A DNA stretch of 64,000 nucleotides from an uncultured Oscillospiraceae bacterium (GTDB lineage: Bacteria; Bacillota; Clostridia; Oscillospirales; Oscillospiraceae): the NCBI GenBank assembly GCA_934573935.1, contig CAKTMO010000005.1, positions 17,484 through 81,483 of the forward strand, written 5' to 3'. This document shows positions 58,712 to 64,000 of the stretch, piece by piece (the first letter of the stretch is position 1; the number at the start of each line of letters is the position of its first letter). Under the pieces are notes generated by a model. It made no database searches, was not told where the DNA came from, and was given only the letters and a program-made list of their open reading frames with translations. The position numbers and the translations under genes are program-made.

Positions 58712-60795
58712 TGAAGCATATCTGGAACATCTTCCGCGCCGACTGGCAGCGGCTGACCGCCAGCGTGGTGGCCGTCGTGGTGATGCTGGGCCTGTGCCTG
58801 GTGCCGTGCCTGTACGCCTGGTTCAACATCCTCTCCAACTGGAACCCCTACGGCCCCGACTCCACCGGCAACATCAAGGTGGCGGTGGCCAGTGAGGACG
58901 CGGGCACCGAGCTGCTGGGGCTGGAGCTGAACATCGGTTCTCTGGTGCTGGACGGGCTGAAAAGCAACGACCAGATGGGTTGGGTCTTCGTGGAGGATCA
59001 GGAGACGGCCCTGGAGGGCGTCTGCGCCGGAGACTACTACGCGGCGCTGATCGTACCGGAGGACTTTACCGGCGATTTCGTCAGTCTGCTGGACGGCGAC
59101 CTGAAGCACCCCCAGATCCAGTACTATGAAAACGAGAAGAAAAACGCCATCGCCCCCAAGATCACCAGCAAGGCCAAGACCGCCGTGCAGGAGGAAATCA
59201 ACAGCACCATCGTGGAGAAGGTGGCCGGTGCGCTGACCACCGCCAGCTCCGTGTTTCACGCCCTGGGGCTGGACAGTCAGGACATCGCCGACGGGCTCGT
59301 TGAAAAATTACAGGACGGCCGGACGCAGCTGGGACAGCTTCGTGATATCCTGCTGTCGCTGGATACGGTGATGGACAACGCCGACGACCTGCTGGCAGTG
59401 GCGTCGGTGACGGTGGACGATGTGAACGGCGTGCTGGTCAACGCGGCGGATACCGTGGACAGCATCGGCGGCATGGTCTCCACCGGAACGGACATCGCAG
59501 ACGACGCCTCCGACGACACCCTGTCGGTGCTGAACGCCATCGACCAGAGCCTGGTGGATCTGGAGGACAAGCTGCGGCAGTGGGGCACCGAAGAAGATCC
59601 CACCCTTTTGCAGCAGGCGCTGGCCCGGCAGATCGACGACGCCATCAGCCGCCTGACAGCCCTGAAACCCATTGCCCCCCAGCTGTCCGACCAGATCGAC
59701 GCGGCGGTGTCCGCCCTGACACAGCTGCGTGAGCAGGTGATGGCGGGTATCGGCGCCGACGAAAAGGACGCGCTGCTGGAGCAGCTGACACAGGCCCGCC
59801 AGAACATTCGGGCAGCCGCCCTGCAATGCAACCGGAACGTCAGCGACTACATCCACAGCAAAAACGACACGGCTCTGGCCGCGTTGGACGCTGTGCAGGA
59901 TCTGCTGCACAGCGGCACCGGCAAGCTGGGCGAGCTGTCCGGCACGCTGGAGGGCTATGCCGCCGCGCTGAGCCAGTCCCAGACCTCTCTGGCGGCGGGC
60001 GCGGCCCTTGCAGACACCGTGTCCGGCTATCTGGCAGATCTGGAGGCGGATGTACGCCGTGTGACCGACAGCGCCGCCTTTCAGGAATTCTGCGACATGC
60101 TGGACAACGACCCCGAGAGTCTTTCGGACTATCTGTCCTCGCCGGTGCAGCTGAACACCGAGATCGCCTATGAGATCGGCGACTACGGCTCCGCCATGGC
60201 GCCTTTCTATACGGTGCTGGCGCTGTTCGTGGGCTCGCTGCTGGCGGCGGTGATGATCAAGGTGCCGGTGAAGCAGCCCCAGTTTCTGGGCTATCGGGCT
60301 GTGGAGCGCTACTTCGGCCGGTTCACCATGTTCTTCCTGGTGGGCATGGCGCAGGCGCTGGTGACGGCCTTCGGCTGTCTGTACTTCGTGGGGATCCAGT
60401 GCGTGGAACCGGCGCGGTTCGTGCTGGCCTGCTGCCTGTGCTCACTGAACTTTGCCATGATGAACTTCGGCCTGGTCTACGCCCTGGACAACATCGGCAT
60501 GGCCCTGGCGGTGATCATCATGGTGCTGCAGGTGGCCGGCTCCGGCGGCTCCTACCCCGTCCATGTGCTGCCTGCCCTGTTCCAGAAGCTGTACGTCATC
60601 ATGCCCTTCCACTACGGTATGGACATGATCCGCGAGACCATCGGCGGCATGTACGGCCATACTTACCGCAATTGCGCCCTGATCCTGCTGGGCATGTGCG
60701 TGGTGTTCACGGCCTTCGGCCTGCTGGTGTACTACCCCGCCCGCAAGCTCAACGCCGCCATCGCCGAGAGCAAGGAGCGCTCCGGCATCATGTAA
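58711..60795 (+). CDS. YhgE/Pip family membrane protein 2
   Basis: This 694-residue paralogue has the same plan: N-terminal helix (LTASVVAVVVMLGLCLVPCL), FNILSNWNPYGPDSTGNIKV, a long extracellular region with helical pairs (about 170-450) and a C-terminal ABC-2-type membrane part with AGSGGSYPVHVLPALFQKLY. ATG 58711 overlaps the previous TGA. Together with the first copy it likely forms one complex, possibly for export of a peptide or lipid (inference). Confidence 0.85.
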   Translation: MKHIWNIFRADWQRLTASVVAVVVMLGLCLVPCLYAWFNILSNWNPYGPDSTGNIKVAVASEDAGTELLGLELNIGSLVLDGLKSNDQMGWVFVEDQETALEGVCAGDYYAALIVPEDFTGDFVSLLDGDLKHPQIQYYENEKKNAIAPKITSKAKTAVQEEINSTIVEKVAGALTTASSVFHALGLDSQDIADGLVEKLQDGRTQLGQLRDILLSLDTVMDNADDLLAVASVTVDDVNGVLVNAADTVDSIGGMVSTGTDIADDASDDTLSVLNAIDQSLVDLEDKLRQWGTEEDPTLLQQALARQIDDAISRLTALKPIAPQLSDQIDAAVSALTQLREQVMAGIGADEKDALLEQLTQARQNIRAAALQCNRNVSDYIHSKNDTALAALDAVQDLLHSGTGKLGELSGTLEGYAAALSQSQTSLAAGAALADTVSGYLADLEADVRRVTDSAAFQEFCDMLDNDPESLSDYLSSPVQLNTEIAYEIGDYGSAMAPFYTVLALFVGSLLAAVMIKVPVKQPQFLGYRAVERYFGRFTMFFLVGMAQALVTAFGCLYFVGIQCVEPARFVLACCLCSLNFAMMNFGLVYALDNIGMALAVIIMVLQVAGSGGSYPVHVLPALFQKLYVIMPFHYGMDMIRETIGGMYGHTYRNCALILLGMCVVFTAFGLLVYYPARKLNAAIAESKERSGIM

Positions 60796-60832
60796 CAAAG
60801 AAGTGACGCGCTTTCGCGTGTCACTTCTTTTG
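60796..60832. terminator. terminator after YhgE operon
   Basis: A stem of about 15 bp (AAAGAAGTGACGCG with its partner) around a short loop has T-rich ends. It separates this operon from the convergent HD gene. Confidence 0.8.
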
Positions 60833-60860
60833 TACTCTCTATAAGATGATCCTTCCGTAT

Positions 60861-61349
60861 TCAGATGCGGAAAACCGCTCCGGCAAGGGCCTTGCCGCTC
60901 TCTGTCCGCATGATCTTATGGATAAAGTTCTCCACATTCCGGCGCTCATAGCCATTTTCGGTGGCGTTGGCAATGTCGTCCGCTTCCAGCAGGATCTGAT
61001 AGTCGCTGCCCTGGACATCGGTAAATGTGTGATGATGCCCCACCAGGAAGGCCACGCGGTCGATCTGCGCTTCTGTCAGGCCGGTATCCTGCAGGAAATC
61101 CCGCACCATGGAGGCGCCCTCCGTCTCCTGATACTTTCCGTTGGTATTGCCGTATTTTTCCCGACACAGCGGACAGGCGATGTCATGGGTGATAGCGGCG
61201 ACCTCAAGGATATCCTGCGTTTCCGCGTCCAGGCCCTCCAGCTCGGCAATGGTCCTGGCATACGTCCACACACGGATGAAGTGGTCGATGTCGTGGATAT
61301 TGCCGTCGGAAACGGCGATCATCTTTTTCAATATTTCTGCGATCTTCAT
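60861..61349 (-). CDS. HD domain phosphohydrolase
   Basis: This 162-residue soluble protein has the HD metal site: HDIDHFIRV (His19, His23), HD at residues 55-56 (THDIA) and GHHHTF near residue 104. HD hydrolases cut nucleotides or other phosphate esters. The family is broad and the substrate cannot be named. It is transcribed alone, with about 50 bases to the ogt gene upstream. Confidence 0.8.
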   Translation of the reverse strand: MKIAEILKKMIAVSDGNIHDIDHFIRVWTYARTIAELEGLDAETQDILEVAAITHDIACPLCREKYGNTNGKYQETEGASMVRDFLQDTGLTEAQIDRVAFLVGHHHTFTDVQGSDYQILLEADDIANATENGYERRNVENFIHKIMRTESGKALAGAVFRI

Positions 61350-61401
61350 ATATACCTTACCTTCGATAATAGCAATATAGGCGCTTACTCCGACCCGCGT
61401 A

Positions 61402-61935
61402 TCAAAGTGCGGTGCCCTTCTTCGGCACGAAAAAGTTGGTCATATCGGTGTGTTCCCATTCCAGCAGCTTCACTTTTTTGTCAATTCCGCCCGCATATCC
61501 GGTCAGGCTGCCGTTGGTGCCGACCACACGATGGCAGGGGATGATGAGGGATATCTCATTGTGCCCCACCGCGCCGCCCACCGCCTGGGCGGACATTCGG
61601 GGAAGGCCCTGCTTTGCGGCAAGCCGCCGTGCGATCTCGCCGTAGGTGGTGGTCTGCCCGTAGGGGATTTGTAAAAGAATGTCCCATACGTCTCTCCGGA
61701 ACGCGGAGCCGACGGGGTGCAGCGGCGGCGTAAAGTCCGGTTCCTGACCGGCAAAGTAGATATCCAGCCAGCGTTTGGTTTCTGAGAGAACAGGCGTGTT
61801 CTGCTCCACACGCTCCGCGGGCAGATCGCGGGCAAAGTATTTTTGCCCGTCGAACCACAGGCCGGTCAGGCCGCTCTCGTCCGCCGCCAGCAAAATGCCG
61901 CCCAGCGGGGAGTCGTAATGCTGAATGAACGTCAT
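61402..61935 (-). CDS. ogt: methylated-DNA--protein-cysteine methyltransferase
   Basis: This 177-residue suicide repair protein takes the alkyl group from O6-methylguanine onto Cys134 in the IPCHRVVG motif. The helix-turn-helix DNA-binding part (TTTYGEIARRLAA) and the N-terminal domain are present. It follows, after 14 bases, the broken 3-methyladenine glycosylase gene, so an alkylation repair operon once stood here. A good AGGAGG precedes ATG 61935. Confidence 0.95.
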   Translation of the reverse strand: MTFIQHYDSPLGGILLAADESGLTGLWFDGQKYFARDLPAERVEQNTPVLSETKRWLDIYFAGQEPDFTPPLHPVGSAFRRDVWDILLQIPYGQTTTYGEIARRLAAKQGLPRMSAQAVGGAVGHNEISLIIPCHRVVGTNGSLTGYAGGIDKKVKLLEWEHTDMTNFFVPKKGTAL

Positions 61936-61949
61936 GGTGTGTACCTCCT

Positions 61950-62317
61950 CTATCTCTTTGGCTTATCGTCTTTCATCTCAGGGATCGCGCCGCCTGCCAC
62001 CGCCCACAAATACAGACTTGCCACGCTGCAATAGGGATGAAAGCGGCGGCGGTATTTTTCAAACAGCCTGCGGTCGATGCTGCGGTGATGGTAGACCATG
62101 CGCAAGCCCCGTTGAATGGCCAGATCTTGGTGGAGATCTGCTGTCCGATGATGTGATGCACAACAGAGGAAAACAAGTCCGTATCTACCGCACGGTCGAT
62201 CTGTCCGATGCGGTCAATGACCTCGCCAAGCCGCTTGTCCTTTTGCCGCAGATAGGAAAGCTCAGTTTCTCCATATGCGAAATACACCGCCACCACCTCC
62301 CTGCGGTTTTTCTTCAT
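61950..62317 (-). pseudogene. DNA-3-methyladenine glycosylase (AlkA-like) with central deletion
   Basis: The 5' part reads FAYGETELSYLRQKDKRLGE and ends at IIGQQISTK, the family start. The 3' part, in another frame, reads DLAIQRGLRMVYHHRSIDRR, then the end of the glycosylase, stopping at 61952. The middle, with the helix-hairpin-helix and catalytic Asp, is missing. The junction (about 62120-62140) lies between two AGATCT copies, so recombination or slippage there may have caused the deletion. The gene is dead. Confidence 0.8.
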
Positions 62318-62574
62318 CACGATCTCTCTATGTCTTATCTCCCTGCCCGACAGCATTGCCGCCAACTGCCTTTTTCTCTATTGTAGCGTAAAATCTCCCG
62401 CAAGTAAATGGCCGTCTTTCGTTTTGTGTCCCTCTTTTTCGATAGCAGTTTTTCTAACATCCGCTATCACATTCCATAGCTTTACTTTTCCTGTTAAATA
62501 TTCTACTATAAAGTCACAAAAGGAAAGCAACCCCAAACCAAAACATAAAAACATTCTTTAAGGAGGAATCTACC

Positions 62575-62799
62575 ATGAAGAACATCAACACTTACATCCT
62601 GACCGCTATCGTTTCCCTCGTTCTGGTGGTCGCTACCTCTTTCCTGATGACCGCCGCTGATGAGCCTATCCGTCAGGCCGGTTACTACCTGCCCGTAGTG
62701 TTCGGCGCCGTGGCCGCCTGGGCCGCCGGTAAGGCCGGTCTGTTGGAGCTGGACTACGAGGAGCGCTCCGCCCGCCGCAATGCCAACGCCGCCGCGTAA
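62575..62799 (+). CDS. 74-aa two-helix membrane protein, copy 2
   Basis: This is a near copy of the protein at 52216: 71 of 74 residues are the same, with V16, S and N in place of A, T and H. Promoter, leader and ribosome site are also shared. Synonymous differences exist, so the duplication is not brand new, and protein sequence has been held by selection. It follows the broken alkA region and has no partner gene. Confidence 0.8.
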   Translation: MKNINTYILTAIVSLVLVVATSFLMTAADEPIRQAGYYLPVVFGAVAAWAAGKAGLLELDYEERSARRNANAAA

Positions 62800-62845
62800 G
62801 GCATTTACAAACGATCATCTTTTCTCTCCCCCAAATTCCATACAT

Positions 62846-62885
62846 ACAAAAGGAATGACACGCGAAAGCGTGTCATTCCTTTTGT
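62846..62885 (+). terminator. terminator of copy 2
   Basis: A perfect 18-bp stem (62846-62863 with 62868-62885) around GAAA. Confidence 0.9.
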
Positions 62886-63039
62886 AGACGCTAACTTTTT
62901 CATAGTAATAAGGTCATCCGGCCTTGACCCGCCAGAAGAAACCGGCGCGGGAATAATGGCGGTAAAACTAACGGATTCAAATTTGCCTTTGGCACGGGGA
63001 AGCCCTTCTGTTTTTGATGTTTTTATTGCAGGCCATTTT

Positions 63040-63224
63040 ACCATCAGTTGACAAGAGCAGACACGGTTTTGACGGACAGAAATGCTTCGCACCTGCCAGC
63101 GATGGATTTTCGAGTGATTTTTGGTTTTTGAGCCGCAGGCGGGCTGGCGCCCGCCAAGGTAAAAAGAGCAAAAAGCGCCGAAAAGACACGCTGGCAGGCG
63201 TGTTTGCCCTTGTCAACTGATGGT
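63040..63224. mobile_element. MITE-like element with 26-bp terminal inverted repeats
   Basis: Ends 63040-63065 and 63199-63224 are inverted copies, 24 of 26 bases identical. The 133 bases between contain a second inner inverted pair (CCTGCCAGCG and CGCTGGCAGG) and no gene. This fits a short non-coding transposable or repetitive element. No matching transposase is in the window, and target duplications are not clear. Confidence 0.6.
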
Positions 63225-63237
63225 GCAGAAAAAACAT

Positions 63238-63266
63238 TTGAAATTTTCCGTTGAATCCGCTATAAT
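63238..63266 (+). promoter_or_regulatory. promoter of MATE gene
   Basis: TTGAAA (63238-63243), a 17-base spacer and TATAAT (63261-63266) give a strong promoter about 165 bases before the MATE start. Confidence 0.75.
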
Positions 63267-63278
63267 AGCTATACAGCG

Positions 63279-63407
63279 TGTGGCGTTTCTGCGTAAATCC
63301 AGTTGCAGAAGTGCTGCACGTTTTTTTGCGGAAATGGGTAAAACTCCATAAACAGATCGTGTGGCAGAAATGCGTAAGTCCGGATTTTGATGGACTTGCG
63401 CATTTCT
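63279..63407 (+). promoter_or_regulatory. leader with attenuator hairpin before MATE gene
   Basis: The leader has two similar blocks (GTGTGGC...TGCGTAA, near 63279 and 63359) and a 16-bp stem with one wobble (63366-63381 with 63392-63407) followed by TATTTT, an intrinsic terminator 25 bases before the start codon. Short frames (for example ATGGGTAAAACTCCATAA) lie inside it. This is the plan of ribosome- or drug-controlled attenuation (inference). Confidence 0.55.
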
Positions 63408-63432
63408 TATTTTGAAAGGAAAGGTGATCCTT

Positions 63433-63677
63433 ATGGATATCGGAAATCAGTTTTTGGGAACGGAGCGTATCGGAAAGCTCATGGGGCAGTACGCTGTTCC
63501 CTGCATCATCTCCCTGCTGGTGGGCGCGCTGTATAACATCGTTGACCAGATCTTCATCGCCAACGCAAGCTATCTGGGCTCTTACGGCAACGCGGCCAAC
63601 ACCGTTGTGTTCCCACTGACGGTGGTAGCGCTGGGCATCGCCGTGTTTATCGGCGACGGCTGCTGCGCGTTTGTGAG
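63433..63677 (+). pseudogene. MATE efflux protein, cut after about 80 residues
   Basis: The frame from ATG 63433 reads IGKLMGQYAVPCIISLLVGA, NIVDQIFIANASYLGSYGNA and FIGDGCCAFVSI, the first two to three helices of a MATE drug/sodium antiporter. After about 63677 the sequence no longer encodes a MATE protein: a charged tail follows and stops at 63891. About 370 residues are missing. The joining DNA carries a plasmid/ICE-type gene on the other strand, so insertion of a mobile element is likely. Confidence 0.75.
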
Positions 63678-63764
63678 TATCACACAACTTTCAACAAGTC
63701 AACGGAAAGAATCGGAACTCAGAAAACAAAAAGGGAGGGCCTCGCGGAGAGGCATAGCGCCCGC

Positions 63765-64000
63765 TCATGTTAGCCCTCCCATCGTCATATCGGGGCCGGT
63801 GCTCTGCACTTGCTCCGAAAAGGGCGGCTCCAAGCGGCGCAGCAGGCCGAACTCTGTTTTTGTCACGCAGTCGTTTTCCATGCAGTCCTGACCGTATTTC
63901 TCAAAATCCATGTAGCCGTCCAACTCATAGATGGCTTCATCGTCCAGCCCCAGCGTTTCCTGCAATCGCTGCTGACCGTAACCGTAGGCACCCTCTGTGA
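63765..64000 (-). CDS. C-terminal end of an antirestriction-like protein (mobile element)
   Basis: This minus-strand frame is open at the window edge and ends with TGA at 63765. It reads GAYGYGQQRLQETLGLDDEA, DGYMDFEKYGQDCMEND and then a tail of charged and Met-rich residues. The DFEKYGQD phrase recalls the end of ArdA-type antirestriction proteins of conjugative elements, but the match is from memory and not certain. A strong GGGAGGGC/GCCCTCCC stem (about 63733-63780) follows its stop. Confidence 0.5.
   Translation of the reverse strand, partial: TEGAYGYGQQRLQETLGLDDEAIYELDGYMDFEKYGQDCMENDCVTKTEFGLLRRLEPPFSEQVQSTGPDMTMGGLT

Larger units (their letters stand above)
62452..62885 (+). repeat. 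dispersed duplicate unit, copy 2
   Basis: This is the second copy of the unit at 52093-52530, offset by 10,359 bases with no gap before or within the gene. The 3' parts diverge but keep the terminator core. Confidence 0.85.

Noticed and set aside
63412-63891. A complete 159-residue MATE-related protein
   Set aside because: Only the first ~80 residues match MATE proteins; the rest is read-through into unrelated DNA.
1-64000. tRNA, rRNA or CRISPR genes
   Set aside because: I looked for tRNA-like CCA ends and TTCGAATC-type loops, rRNA signatures and regular repeat-spacer arrays, and saw none convincing. A tRNA search program would settle it.

Overview
The window looks like a chromosome segment of a fairly GC-rich, low-oxygen Firmicute, most likely a gut clostridium of the Oscillospiraceae type. 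The evidence is strong AGGAGG-type ribosome binding sites, sigma-A promoters, SipW/BsaA-type matrix genes, proteins with sortase-like C-termini, ferredoxin-rich redox genes and ECF-type vitamin uptake. The species assignment is inference. I saw no rRNA, tRNA or CRISPR array.

Layout. 0-4 kb: small unknown proteins, an RNHCP zinc-ribbon protein, and a leftward TetR - DUF998 - CatA-like acetyltransferase set beside a MerR regulator. 4.2-15.3 kb: two giant paralogous secreted proteins built from beta-helix repeats, Cys-rich CxxC modules and a C-terminal anchor. 15.4-20.2 kb: a leftward operon of ferredoxin, amino-acid permease and AprA-like flavoprotein, facing a GntR regulator across a 47-bp palindrome. 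20.2-30.5 kb: a mosaic of intact genes (PAP2 phosphatase, four-cluster ferredoxin, ECF S-component/coaX, blaI-blaR1, a sigma factor) and genes broken by stops or frameshifts (histidine kinase, response regulator, DUF368 protein, DUF4367-like protein, HAD phosphatase), plus the 3' relic of a third giant surface gene. 30.6-31.8 kb: a MalY/PatB-type aminotransferase.

32.2-45.0 kb is one tightly packed leftward ten-gene operon for an extracellular matrix or fibre: a coiled-coil protein, signal peptidase I, a subtilisin-like lipoprotein, an 1801-residue Cys-rich secreted protein, five BsaA/TasA-like secreted proteins and SipW. Just upstream, a 265-bp segment is bounded by perfect 23-bp inverted repeats whose 4-bp cores are inverted (TTGC and GCAA), and a complete tyrosine recombinase gene lies 20 bp away. 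This is the strongest candidate for a new system: a phase-variable promoter switch over a whole matrix operon.

46.5-48.5 kb: a sigma factor with a DUF4179-like membrane partner. 48.5-52 kb: an AT-richer island of two CPBP membrane proteases and small membrane proteins. 52.1 and 62.5 kb: two near-identical copies of a 74-residue membrane-protein gene with the same promoter and terminator. 52.7-56 kb: TetR, hydrolase, CrtO-like acyltransferase and MGDG-synthase-like glycosyltransferase. 56.1-60.8 kb: two YhgE/Pip proteins around a small partner. 60.9-62.3 kb: HD hydrolase, ogt and a deleted alkA. The right edge holds a MITE-like element and a MATE gene cut off by what looks like the end of a conjugative element.
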